DNA of 38,662 bases, from positions 1-38,662 of the forward strand of contig NZ_JAJNCY010000015.1 in the NCBI RefSeq assembly GCF_021026335.1, written 5' to 3'. The position numbers and the translations under genes were made by a program. The stretch is from Rhizobium sp. C1. GTDB taxonomy: Bacteria > Pseudomonadota > Alphaproteobacteria > Rhizobiales > Rhizobiaceae. This document shows positions 25,661 through 35,200 of this stretch, piece by piece. Each line of letters begins with the position of its first letter. Position 1 is the stretch's first letter. Below the pieces are notes generated by a model. The model saw only the letters and a program-made list of their open reading frames with translations, made no database searches and was not told where the DNA came from.

Positions 25661-25689
25661 CTTGACGCAAGGGGACGCGCTGATAATTT
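25661..25689 (+). promoter_or_regulatory. Candidate promoter of the omega-aminotransferase gene
   Basis: CTTGAC, 17 nt, TAATTT fits the rhizobial sigma-70 pattern (CTTGAC-N17-CTATAT) well in the -35 and weakly in the -10. It lies about 70 nt before the start codon. Confidence 0.4.
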
Positions 25690-25757
25690 GATCAACCGAT
25701 AAAGAACATGACGCCGGATCATCGACGCCGAACTTCCCTTGAGGAGACTTGAAGAAC

Positions 25758-27089
25758 ATGTCCAACCGCACGACCGCGAAACCGAACGACCTCAGCGCCT
25801 TCTGGATGCCGTTCACGGCCAACCGCCAGTTCAAGAAGGAGCCTCGTCTGTTCGTCGGCGCGAAGGACATGCACTACACGACGCATGACGGCCGCAGCGT
25901 ACTCGACGGCACCGCTGGTCTCTGGTGTGTCAACGCCGGTCACTGCCGCCCGAAGATCACCGAAGCGATTGCACAGCAGGCCGGCGAACTAGATTATGCC
26001 CCCGCCTTCCAGCTGGGCCATCCGAAGGCCTTCGAGCTTGCCTCGCGCCTTGTCGATATCGCGCCGGAAGGCATGGAGCATGTGCTCTACACCAATTCCG
26101 GTTCTGAATCGGTCGAGACAGCACTGAAGGTGGCGCTTGCCTATCACCGCGCCAAGGGCGACGGTTCGCGCACCCGCCTCATCGGCCGCGAGCGCGGCTA
26201 TCATGGCGTCAACTTCGGCGGCATCTCCGTCGGCGGCATCGTGTCCAACCGCAAGATGTTCGGCACGCTGCTGACCGGCGTTGACCACATGCCGCACACC
26301 CACCAGCCGGCGAAGAACGCCTTCTCGCGCGGCATCCCGGACCATGGCGGGGTCGACATCGCAACCGAACTGGAACGCATCGTCACGCTGCATGACGCCT
26401 CCACCATTGCCGCCGTCATCGTCGAGCCCGTTGCTGGCTCCACCGGCGTTCTCATCCCGCCGAAGGGCTATCTCGCCAAGCTGCGTGAGATCTGCACGAA
26501 GCACGGCATCCTGCTGATTTTCGATGAAGTCATCACCGGCTTCGGCCGCCTCGGCGCCCCCTTTGCCGCTCAGTTCTTCGACGTGAAGCCGGACATCATC
26601 ACCACCGCCAAGGGCCTCACCAACGGTGTGATCCCGATGGGCGCCGTCTTCGTGACGAAGGACATCCACGATGCCTTCATGACCGGTCCGGAACATCTCA
26701 TCGAGTTCTTCCACGGCTACACCTATTCCGGCAATCCGATTGCCTCGGCGGCAGCGCTTGCCACGCTCGACACCTACAAGGAAGAAGGCCTGCTGACCCG
26801 CGCCGCAGAACTCGCCCCGTACTGGGAGGAGGCACTGCATTCGCTGAAGGATTGCCCCAACGTCATCGATATCCGCAATGTCGGCCTCATCGGCGCCATC
26901 GAACTCGCCCCGATTGCCGGCGAACCGACGAAGCGCGCCTTCACGGCCTTCCTCAAGGCTTATGAGAAGGGCCTCCTGATCCGTACGACCGGCGACATCA
27001 TCGCACTGTCGCCGCCGCTCATCATCACCAAGGCACAGATCGACGAACTGTTCGACAAGCTGCGCGACGTGCTGATGAACAATATCTAA
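25758..27089 (+). CDS. Class III omega-amino acid aminotransferase
   Basis: The 443-residue PLP enzyme of the omega-amino acid:pyruvate (beta-alanine:pyruvate) transaminase group moves amino groups from non-alpha amines to pyruvate. The Schiff-base Lys285 lies in TTAKGLTNG, the PLP pyridine-binding Asp256 in FDEVITGFGR, the phosphate-binding NSGSESVETALK loop at 113-124 and the RGYHG motif at 146-150. GAGGAG precedes ATG 25758 by 11 bases; a TTG three codons earlier lacks proper spacing. The preferred substrate (beta-alanine, taurine, putrescine-type amines) cannot be read from sequence. It is transcribed alone behind a long gene-free region and ends at a strong terminator. Confidence 0.92.
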   Translation: MSNRTTAKPNDLSAFWMPFTANRQFKKEPRLFVGAKDMHYTTHDGRSVLDGTAGLWCVNAGHCRPKITEAIAQQAGELDYAPAFQLGHPKAFELASRLVDIAPEGMEHVLYTNSGSESVETALKVALAYHRAKGDGSRTRLIGRERGYHGVNFGGISVGGIVSNRKMFGTLLTGVDHMPHTHQPAKNAFSRGIPDHGGVDIATELERIVTLHDASTIAAVIVEPVAGSTGVLIPPKGYLAKLREICTKHGILLIFDEVITGFGRLGAPFAAQFFDVKPDIITTAKGLTNGVIPMGAVFVTKDIHDAFMTGPEHLIEFFHGYTYSGNPIASAAALATLDTYKEEGLLTRAAELAPYWEEALHSLKDCPNVIDIRNVGLIGAIELAPIAGEPTKRAFTAFLKAYEKGLLIRTTGDIIALSPPLIITKAQIDELFDKLRDVLMNNI

Positions 27090-27123
27090 CCGGCAGGGTC
27101 TATCCATTCACAACATGCGAAAA

Positions 27124-27148
27124 CGGCCCCGTCTCGGGGCCGTATTTC
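27124..27148 (+). terminator. Terminator of the aminotransferase gene
   Basis: A perfect 8-bp stem ACGGCCCC / GGGGCCGT with a 5-nt loop is followed by ATTT, 35 nt past the stop. Confidence 0.75.
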
Positions 27149-27273
27149 GTCGATCTCCGATGTGCCGGAACTAGGCAGTAAATCACAGGTAGCAACAATT
27201 TTACCAATTCTCTTCGCCCGACCTTAAACACTCTGCGGTATTTCAGCACGATAGTATCGGCGGAGTTTTGAAC

Positions 27274-28647
27274 ATGTTGCCCGGATTTTTTAGGGACAAG
27301 GCAGGTAATTTCGGTATTTTGACGGCCTTGCTGATCGTCCCGATCATCGGTGTCGCTGGACTTGCCGTCGATTACACGAACGCGCTTTCGATCAAAGCGA
27401 AGCTCCAGGGCGCCGGCGACGCCGCAGCACTTGCCGCCATTTCAAGCTCCTCCCCCGGCATGCAGGCCGCCTTCGCCATGAAGGGCGACGGGACGGTTCC
27501 GATTGCGGAAAGCGACGCGAAGGCATTCTTCCGGGGCCAGTTGCAGAATGTGAAGGGCTATACCGTCGATTCCGTCGACGCCAGCATCGTGAAGACCGGC
27601 AAGAGCATGAGCTCCGTCGTCAACTACAAGGCGACGATACCGACCTATCTTTCGAAAATCCTCGGCCAACCGGTCATCAAGGTCGCCGGCCGCGCCACGG
27701 CGGTCTACGAGGTCGCGACGTATCGCAATTTCTATCTCCTTCTCGACAACACGCCATCCATGGGCATCGCCGCCTCGCAAACAGACATCGACAAGATGAT
27801 CAGCCTGACCAAGGCGAGAGACAAGCGGGTCTACAACATATCGAACTCCGAGGGATGCGCCTTTGCCTGCCACATCAGGATCACGAAACCAAATGGCAAA
27901 ATAATCGAGGACCCGAACGATAACTACCATCTCGCAACAGACAAGAACAACAAGGTGACAACCCGCATCGACGTCGTTGCCACAGCCACAGCGAGATTGT
28001 TACAGGAAGCATCGGCTAACCGCGGAAACAACAAAAATTTGTACCGCATGGGTGTCTATACATTCGGCAAATCCGCCGAAAACATGCAGCTTCAGGAAGT
28101 CGTCGCTCCGACAACCGACCTGGAGACGGCCGCCGACACCGCCAAGGCGAAGGTCAATCTCATGACCATACCGGAGCAGAACTACAACAACGACCAGATC
28201 ACGAGCTTTGACAGTACGCTGGCGCAATTGGGAGCCAAGATGGGCTTTGCCGGCGATGGCAATAGTCTCGCCACACCTCAGAAAATTATCTTCATGGTGT
28301 CCGATGGCGTTGGCGACAGCAACAAGCCCGCGACCTGCACCAAGCCCCTGTCCGGCAGTACCCGCTGCCAGGAACCCATCGATACCAAAGCCTGCGACGC
28401 TCTGAAGAAGCAGGGTTACACGATCGCCATCCTATACACGACATATCTTCCGCTTCCGACAACAGACGCTCAGAATAACACCACATGGTACGGTCTGTGG
28501 ATTGCCCCATTCCAGAGCGAGATCGGAACGCGCATGAAGGCCTGCGCCACACCCGGCCTCTATTTCGAGGCCACGACGCAGGGCATCTCGGATGCGATGA
28601 CGGCGCTGTTCAACAAGATCGTCTCCATGCCGCGCCTCACCGGTTGA
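27274..28647 (+). CDS. TadG-like pilus-assembly protein with VWA-type domain
   Basis: The 457-residue protein starts with a TadE/TadG-type N-terminus: a short basic leader (FFRDKAGNF), one transmembrane helix (about residues 14-33) and the following AVDYTNAL...KLQGAGDAAALAA segment. A von Willebrand factor A-like domain spans about residues 150-450. Its metal site is atypical, DNTPSMG in place of DxSxS. Several Cys pairs (EGCAFACH, ATCTKP, SGSTRCQ) suggest periplasmic disulphides. ATG 27274 has CGGAG eight bases upstream; TTG 27268 is an alternative. The rest of a tad/cpa pilus cluster is absent here, so it is an orphan whose role in a pilus or surface structure is not proven. Confidence 0.82.
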   Translation: MLPGFFRDKAGNFGILTALLIVPIIGVAGLAVDYTNALSIKAKLQGAGDAAALAAISSSSPGMQAAFAMKGDGTVPIAESDAKAFFRGQLQNVKGYTVDSVDASIVKTGKSMSSVVNYKATIPTYLSKILGQPVIKVAGRATAVYEVATYRNFYLLLDNTPSMGIAASQTDIDKMISLTKARDKRVYNISNSEGCAFACHIRITKPNGKIIEDPNDNYHLATDKNNKVTTRIDVVATATARLLQEASANRGNNKNLYRMGVYTFGKSAENMQLQEVVAPTTDLETAADTAKAKVNLMTIPEQNYNNDQITSFDSTLAQLGAKMGFAGDGNSLATPQKIIFMVSDGVGDSNKPATCTKPLSGSTRCQEPIDTKACDALKKQGYTIAILYTTYLPLPTTDAQNNTTWYGLWIAPFQSEIGTRMKACATPGLYFEATTQGISDAMTALFNKIVSMPRLTG

Positions 28648-28684
28648 GACGGCAAGGCATCTCGGAGGCACATCATTGGTGGAT

Positions 28685-28702
28685 GGCGGCTCGGGCCGCC
28701 TT
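28685..28702 (+). terminator. Weak hairpin after the TadG-like gene
   Basis: A perfect 6-bp stem GGCGGC / GCCGCC (28685-28690, 28695-28700) with TCGG loop is followed by only two T, about 40 nt past the stop. Confidence 0.4.
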
Positions 28703-28762
28703 CCCTGCTTTCAGCGGCGCAGATACATCTGTGCCGGACCTAGAAACGAATAGCAGGCAAAC

Positions 28763-29356
28763 ATGGACAAGCTTCCTCCCAACGACGCCGAGATCTTCAT
28801 CCATGTCCGCGTGATCATCGGCATGATCCTGGGCCTCAGCCTCGCCCGGATGATCAACGGTCTGACGCGCTTCATCCAGCACCCCGCCGGCTACAAGACC
28901 GACTTGGTGCATATGACATGGGCAGCCTATGTGCTGGTCTCCATCCCGCATTTCTGGTGGTTCGAGTTCAATCTGCGCCACATGGAGCACTGGAACTTCG
29001 GTATCTATGCCTATCTGCTGACCTATGCGGCGCTGTTTGCCGCCATTTCCGCCCTGCTCTTCCCCGACCAGATCAACGAATACAAAGGCTACTCCGACTA
29101 TTTCGTCTCGCGCCGGCGGTGGTTTTACGGCCTCCTGATCCTGCTGAAACTCGCCGATGTCGGCGACACTTTGCTCAAGGGCACGGAATATTACGCCAGC
29201 CTCGGCGACGCCTATGATGCCCAGCAGGTCATACTCATCGTTGCCGCACTTGCGGGATGCTTCATCCGGGCGCGCGCCTATCACATCGTCTTCGCCGCCT
29301 TCGCCGTCTTTGACCTCCTTGGCTGGATCGCCGCCACCTATTTCCTTCCGACATGA
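28763..29356 (+). CDS. Polytopic membrane protein of unknown function
   Basis: The 197-residue protein has five or six predicted transmembrane segments (about residues 12-32, 48-68, 76-98, 118-138, 150-168, 172-193). Aromatic clusters such as HFWWFEF are present, and a charged loop FPDQINEYKGYSDYFVSRRRWFYG lies between segments 3 and 4 (stated as two overlapping pieces around residues 96-120). No characterised family is recognised. It is probably its own transcription unit, since a hairpin separates it from the TadG-like gene. The ribosome binding site is weak (GCAGGC). Confidence 0.7.
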   Translation: MDKLPPNDAEIFIHVRVIIGMILGLSLARMINGLTRFIQHPAGYKTDLVHMTWAAYVLVSIPHFWWFEFNLRHMEHWNFGIYAYLLTYAALFAAISALLFPDQINEYKGYSDYFVSRRRWFYGLLILLKLADVGDTLLKGTEYYASLGDAYDAQQVILIVAALAGCFIRARAYHIVFAAFAVFDLLGWIAATYFLPT

Positions 29357-29449
29357 TGTCGTCGGCATGCGGCGTTATCATCTCCTTGTCTCAAGGTCAG
29401 AATCGACCCATCATGAGACGAACGAATATTCACGCCGCGGGATCATCAG

Positions 29450-29938
29450 ATGAACGAAATAAATTCCACGGATGAGCAGGACGCCGTACGCCGCCTGGAA
29501 ATCCTTCATGTTCTCGACCAGTGGCAGGACGCCATACAGGGTTTTGATGAGGCCATCGGCAACAAGCTCGGCCTGATCAACGCCGAACACCGCTGCCTGA
29601 AGGCCCTCATTGACGGACCGAAGACGGCAGGCCAGCTTGCGGTGGCTTCCGGCCTGACGCCGGCGGCAGCAACCTCGATGATCGACCGGCTGGAAAAGCG
29701 CGGCTTCGTCGAGCGTCAGCGCGACGAGACCGACCGCCGCAAGGTGGTGGTCGCCATGACGCAGCCCGCCAGCGACACGCTGGACACATTCTACAAGCCT
29801 CTGGCCCATGACGCGGCCGCCATGCTGGCCAATTTCGGCCAGACCGAACTGTCCGTCGTGGAAGCCTTCGTGAAAAAGGCCTTTACGCTCCAGCAGGCGC
29901 ACAGGGAGAGGGTCGTTGCGGAGACCGTCGCCCCTTAA
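29450..29938 (+). CDS. MarR-family transcriptional regulator
   Basis: This 162-residue dimeric winged-helix regulator has the recognition region KTAGQLAVASGLTPAAATSM (residues about 53-72) and the wing DRLEKRGFVERQRDETDRRK with the conserved DRR. Flanking helices form the dimer interface. The start ATG 29450 has only a weak ribosome binding site. tspO follows 83 bp downstream in the same direction and may be a target, but this is only from position. The ligand is unknown. Confidence 0.88.
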   Translation: MNEINSTDEQDAVRRLEILHVLDQWQDAIQGFDEAIGNKLGLINAEHRCLKALIDGPKTAGQLAVASGLTPAAATSMIDRLEKRGFVERQRDETDRRKVVVAMTQPASDTLDTFYKPLAHDAAAMLANFGQTELSVVEAFVKKAFTLQQAHRERVVAETVAP

Positions 29939-30021
29939 GGGACATCCAGCGCCACATAAAGCCGCCGCGCCATGAACCTTTTGGCGCTCTCCCGCGTATT
30001 TCCCACAAAGGAGAGATCAAG

Positions 30022-30501
30022 ATGACGAACACGACCGCGAACAAGCTCCGCCCGCTGCTGGTTCACGCGCTGGCCATTCTTGCCGTTGTAACAGTCGGTG
30101 CGGCGATCGGCCTGACCGTTGGGCCGGACGAGTGGTACCGCTCGCTCGCCAAACCCGTCTTCAATCCGCCGGCCTGGGTCTTCGGACCGGTCTGGACCAT
30201 TCTCTACGTCCTCATCGGCATCGCGTTTGCCCGAACTTTCCTGCGCGATCCAAAAGGCCCGGCCATGCAGATCTGGATCGTCCAGATGCTACTGAACTGG
30301 AGCTGGACGCCGCTCTGGTTCGGGCTTCACATGATGTGGGGCGCGTTTGCCGTCATTGTCGCGCTCTGGCTGTCCATCCTGGCCTTCATCGCCGTGACGC
30401 GGAAATCCGATCCTGTTTCGGCCCTTCTTTTCGTGCCCTATCTCGCCTGGGTCTCCTTCGCCGGCATTCTCAACGGCACTGTGGCCGGGATGAACAGCTG
30501 A
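30022..30501 (+). CDS. tspO: TspO/MBR tryptophan-rich sensory protein
   Basis: The 159-residue membrane protein with five transmembrane helices binds tetrapyrroles such as protoporphyrin; in Rhodobacter and Sinorhizobium TspO modulates stress and pigment or nutrient responses. Family features are WYRSLAKPVFNPPAWVFGPVWTILY (residues about 38-62, shown as two contiguous motifs), the Trp-rich LNWSWTPLWFG in helix 3 and PYLAWVSFAGILN in helix 5. A strong AAGGAGAG precedes ATG 30022. Confidence 0.93.
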   Translation: MTNTTANKLRPLLVHALAILAVVTVGAAIGLTVGPDEWYRSLAKPVFNPPAWVFGPVWTILYVLIGIAFARTFLRDPKGPAMQIWIVQMLLNWSWTPLWFGLHMMWGAFAVIVALWLSILAFIAVTRKSDPVSALLFVPYLAWVSFAGILNGTVAGMNS

Positions 30502-30570
30502 TTGCGCCCTTGTGCTGCGGCCCGCGAGTCTGGTTAAGTCGCGGCAAGACGGTACGAAGGGATAAAAGGC

Positions 30571-32265
30571 ATGAGCGAACTGGAACGGCGCATCGATCAG
30601 GGAACCGGGCGTGAGCATGCGGACATCGTGCTCAAGAACGGCCGCTTCTTCGATCTGGTGACGGGCGAACTCGTCGCATCCGATATTGCCATTTGCGGAG
30701 AGACGATCGTCGGGACATGCGGTGATTACACCGGCAAACGCGAGATCGACATCGCCGGCAAGATCGTCGTGCCCGGCTTCATCGATACGCATCTGCATAT
30801 CGAATCCTCCCTCGTGACCCCGCATGAATTCGACCGCTGCGTCCTGCCCTATGGCGTGACGACGGTGATCTGCGACCCGCACGAGATCGCCAACGTGCTG
30901 GGTACGGAAGGCATCGAATTCTTCCTCGCCTCTGCTGAAGAAACGATCATGGACATCCGCGTCCAGCTCTCCTCCTGCGTTCCTGCGACCCATCTGGAAA
31001 CGGCAGGTGCGGATCTGCCCATCGAGAAGCTTCTGCCCTACCGCAACCATCCGAAGGTCATCGGGCTGGCCGAATTCATGAACTTCCCCGGCGTCGTCTA
31101 CAAGGACCCGGTCTGCATGGCCAAGCTGGAAGCCTTTCAGGGCCAGCATATCGATGGCCACGCTCCTCTCCTCTCCGGCAACGATCTGAACGGCTATCTC
31201 TCCGCCGGCATCCGCACCGACCACGAATGCACCAGTGCTGCCGAGGCGATGGAGAAGATCCGCAAGGGCATGCACATTCTCGTGCGCGAAGGCTCGGTTT
31301 CGAAGGATCTGCATGCGCTGATGCCGATCCTCACGGAGCGGCTCTCGCCCTTCCTGGCCCTCTGCACCGATGATCGCAACCCTCTGGACATCGCCGAACA
31401 GGGCCATCTCGACTATCTGATCCGCACCGCGATCGCCCACGGCGTCGAACCGCTGGCGATCTATCGCGCCGCCTCCATCTCCGCCGCCCGCGCCTTCGGC
31501 CTGCGCGACCGCGGCCTCGTGGCGCCGGGCTGGCGCGCCGACCTCGTCGTCATCGACAGTCTGGAAAACTGCAAGGCCAAGACTGTGTTCGCTGGCGGCC
31601 GCGAGGTCACGGACGCCCTGTTCGCGACGCGCAAGCTGGTCGCCCCGGTCGGGCTGACCAGCGTCAAGGCGCGCACCGTCAAGGCGGCCGATTTCGGCAT
31701 TCCGGCAACCGAAGGTGAAACCTCCGTCATTGGCGTACTGCCCGGCAAGATCATCACCGAGCACCGCCGGTTCAAGCTACCCGTCGATGGCAACCAGACA
31801 ACCGTGGATTTCGAGCGCGACATCCTGAAAGTCGCCGTCATCGAGCGCCACGGCAAGAACGGCAACCATGCCAACGGCTTCGTACAGGGCTTCGGGCTAA
31901 AAAGAGGCGCGATCGCCTCCACAGTCGGCCACGACAGCCACAATATCTGCGTTGTCGGCGCCAATGACGAGGATATGGCAGTCGCCGCCAATCGTCTGTC
32001 GGACATCAATGGCGGCTTCGTCGTCGTTCAGGATGGCAAGGTCACGGGCGAAATCGCGCTTCCCGTCGCCGGCCTCATGAGCCTTGAGCCTTATGAATCG
32101 GTGCGCGACACGCTGCACCATCTGCGACAGGCCGCGATTGCGCTGGGCGCAACGCTGGAAGAACCCTTCCTGCAGTTGGCTTTCCTGCCGCTGCCGGTCA
32201 TTCCGCACCTGAAGATTTCGGATCGCGGCCTGGTCGATGTCGACAAGTTCATGCTGATCGGATGA
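30571..32265 (+). CDS. ade: Adenine deaminase
   Basis: This 564-residue amidohydrolase converts adenine to hypoxanthine in purine salvage. The metal-binding sites are visible in [12 protein letters not shown] (about residues 69-80), [24 protein letters not shown] and CTDDRNP. The C-terminal domain holds [11 protein letters not shown] and [10 protein letters not shown], typical of bacterial Ade. Length is usual for the family. The ribosome binding site is AAGGGAT about 10 bases before ATG 30571. The 3' end overlaps the convergent hybrid-kinase gene by 17 bp. Confidence 0.95.
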   Translation: MSELERRIDQGTGREHADIVLKNGRFFDLVTGELVASDIAICGETIVGTCGDYTGKREIDIAGKIVVPGFIDTHLHIESSLVTPHEFDRCVLPYGVTTVICDPHEIANVLGTEGIEFFLASAEETIMDIRVQLSSCVPATHLETAGADLPIEKLLPYRNHPKVIGLAEFMNFPGVVYKDPVCMAKLEAFQGQHIDGHAPLLSGNDLNGYLSAGIRTDHECTSAAEAMEKIRKGMHILVREGSVSKDLHALMPILTERLSPFLALCTDDRNPLDIAEQGHLDYLIRTAIAHGVEPLAIYRAASISAARAFGLRDRGLVAPGWRADLVVIDSLENCKAKTVFAGGREVTDALFATRKLVAPVGLTSVKARTVKAADFGIPATEGETSVIGVLPGKIITEHRRFKLPVDGNQTTVDFERDILKVAVIERHGKNGNHANGFVQGFGLKRGAIASTVGHDSHNICVVGANDEDMAVAANRLSDINGGFVVVQDGKVTGEIALPVAGLMSLEPYESVRDTLHHLRQAAIALGATLEEPFLQLAFLPLPVIPHLKISDRGLVDVDKFMLIG

Positions 32266-35200
32266 AGTCGTCCGTGATCTTGGCTTCGCCCGCGACCAGC
32301 GAACGCCAGACATCGATCTTCGCCGCCAGAAGCTCCGGTGTGAAGGGCTTGGGCAGGTAATCGTCCATATCGGCATCGAGGCAGGCGTTGCGGTCGTGGT
32401 CCTGCGTTCTCGCGGTGATCGCGATGATTGGCGTGCGGCGCAGGCCGTCTCTCGCCTCTTCGGCGCGGATCGCCGCCGTCGCCTCGTAGCCGTCGATCTG
32501 CGGCATCATGATATCCATGATCACGATTTCGGGCTTGTGTTTCTGCCACAGCCGCACGGCCTCGACGCCATCGCGCGCGATGCGGAAGCTCAGGCCCAGG
32601 GAACCGAGGATCTGCCGGCACACCAGCGCATTCACCTCATTGTCTTCGGCAACCAGCACGTCAACCGGCTGATCATCGGATATTTCGACAGCCTCCAGCT
32701 CGGCCTCTACAGAAACGCGCGCATCGGCCTGTGCGCCGCGGCGGCGCGCCGCGATAACGTCGCAGAGCGCCCCGAGAAGCAGCGAGCTGCGCACCGGCCG
32801 CTGCAACTGCGCGTCCACTGCAATCTCTGCAACACCTTGAAGGGTTTCTGTCAGGACAGACGTCAACAGAACCACGGCCGTCGCCGCAAAGCGCGGGTCA
32901 GCACGCAGGCGTTCAATGAGCCGGCCGGCCCCGCGCCGCTCAAGCGCACCGCTGACGATGACGATATCGACGTTGATCCCGGCGCCGTCGGCAGCCTCGA
33001 GAACCGCCCAGGCCTCTTCGACACTCTCCACACCGGTCGCGTCAAACTTCCAGCCCGCCAGCATTCTTCCGACCGATTGCCGGGAAACGGCGATATCGTC
33101 CACCAGCAGCACGCGCGCGCCCGCGGCCGGAAAAACATCATCATCCTCTGCGCGCGTTTCCGCGCATTCGAGGGGAAGCGCCACACGGAAAGTGCTGCCG
33201 CACCCGATTTCACTTTCCAGTTCGATCGTCCCGCCAAAAAGCCGCACGAGGCTGACATTGGTCGGCAAGCCGATCCCCAGCCCCTCCATGCGCCCGGCCC
33301 CGTTGTCCGAGGTGCGCGCATTGGACTCGAAAATCACGCGCTGATGCTCCGGCGCAATCCCGCAGCCCGTGTCCTCCACCTCAATGGTCAGTATGCGTCT
33401 GCCCTCGACCCTCGGCCCTGTCGCGAGACGAATTTCCACATGGCCGCGATCAGTGAAGCGAATGGCGTTGGAAACGAGATTGAAGATGATCTGGCGGAAC
33501 CGCAGCGCATCGCCGAAAACCCGCTTCGGGATATCCGGGCCCGGGGAAACGACGACGACGAGGTTCTTTTCCTCGGCCTTCGCCGACAGGATGGATGCAG
33601 TGTCCTCCAGTGCTTCCAGCGGATTGAAAAAGACGGGATGAAGTTCCAGCCGGCCGGAATCGAGCTTCGAAAAGTCCAGAATATCATTGATGAGCGTCAT
33701 CAGCGACTTGGCCGACTTGCTGATGGCGCTCACATAGGTCTTTTGTCGCGGGTCGAGATCTGAGCGAGACAGCAGCTCCGTCATGCTGAGCACGCCGTTC
33801 ATCGGTGTCCGGAACTCGCGGCTGACCGTTGCGAGAAAGTCGGACTTCGCCCGATCCGCCTTCGCGGCGCGGTGCAGCAGGCGTTCCAGTTCTTCCTGTC
33901 GCCGGCGCAACTCCGTCACGTCGGTCACAAGGCCGATCATGCCGCCATCATCCGTTGGCTTGACCTCAAGCCGGATCCAACGTACGCCGCCGATGCAGAA
34001 GCTGATGTCACTGGTCCTGCGGTTCAGGGTGTCCTCGCGAAGCTGCTCCAGCAACGTCAACGGGTCGGCACCGAAATCTCCGCGCGCAGCACAATGGGCA
34101 AAGATTTCGTCCCATCGCCCACCGATGCGGATCATGCCGGACGGCATATCGAGCAAACGCTCAACAGCGCCGTTACACACCAGGACATCGCCATTTGCCG
34201 AAATCATCAGCAGGCCTTGAGCCATACTGACCAGCGCCTTATCCATCAACGCGGCGGTCTCGGCGAGCTTCGCGCGGGCTTCGTCAACAGCGCGGTCCTG
34301 CCGGCGCAACTGGCTGATATTGGTAAACGTCACGACCGCCCGGGCACCGCCAATCTGCTGCCCCTGCATGACGTAGGTATCGCCCGCAGCCGTCGTCACT
34401 TCGCGCAAAGGCAGTTCGCCGGTCGTCAGCATCGCGCGCCAGTTTTCCTTGGCCGCTTCGCGCTGTTCATCCGTCAGGTCGAAGAGTCCTCTTTCGACGC
34501 TGTGATCGATCATGTCGAGGAAACAGTGTCCGACCAGCCCATCAAGCCCGATCCCCGACCACTTTCGCAGAAGATTCTCGTTGGCAAGCTCCACCACCAG
34601 ATCGGCCTGACGGATCACCAGCACACCGGTTTCGATGCTGTTCATGATATCGGAAAGCTGCTGCCAGGCGGCCTGTGCATGATTGCGGGCGTCTTCCAGC
34701 TCCAGTTCGCGTTGCCGCAGGGCCGACATGTCGAGCAGCGACCCCACGATATAGGGTTTGCCGTCCGGCAGAATGGCACGGCTAATGCGTGACAGGATAT
34801 GCGCGCCTTCATCGGCCCTATGCCGCATTTCGGTCTCGCGCACCGAGACCTCTCCCGTCATCAGGACGCGATCATTCTCCTCGATATAGGTATCCGCCTC
34901 CTCGCCGAAAACGCTGCGCTCATCAAAGCCGAGAGCATTGAGCTTCCTGGTCTCGAGAAGCCCCCTCTCCACTTCGTTGGCATAGATCATGATATGGTTT
35001 TCGTCGCGGACGAAGACCGGAACCGGCAAGGCATCGAGCACCGCCTTGTAGAGGCTGACTTCGTCGCGCTGCCGGATCAGCAACGCCTCGCGTTCCTTGC
35101 TGTCGGTGATGTCCAGCCGCAGACCGACGACATAGCCATTCTCGAGCCGGCGGTTGATCAACCTGATCCAGCGTCCGGTTCTCAAGCGTGTCGTGGTTTC

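Larger units (their letters stand above)
25087..25757. other. 670-bp gene-free, structured intergenic region
   Basis: In order it holds the ArsR-gene terminator (25138-25168), a two-hairpin rhizobial-type repeat (25233-25344), a long inverted repeat (25381-25434), a GGAAC-AG-GTTCC dyad (about 25499-25510) and a candidate promoter (25661-25689) for the aminotransferase. Open frames across it on either strand run straight through these elements and show no family resemblance. Confidence 0.6.

Noticed and set aside
25056-25670. A 204-codon minus-strand frame in the gene-free region
   Set aside because: It runs through a perfect terminator and the two-hairpin repeat, has no ribosome binding site and no family resemblance.
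25345-25757. Glycine or amino-acid riboswitch upstream of the aminotransferase
   Set aside because: I looked for the conserved glycine-aptamer strings and for a terminator or sequestered ribosome binding site next to the start codon and found none.
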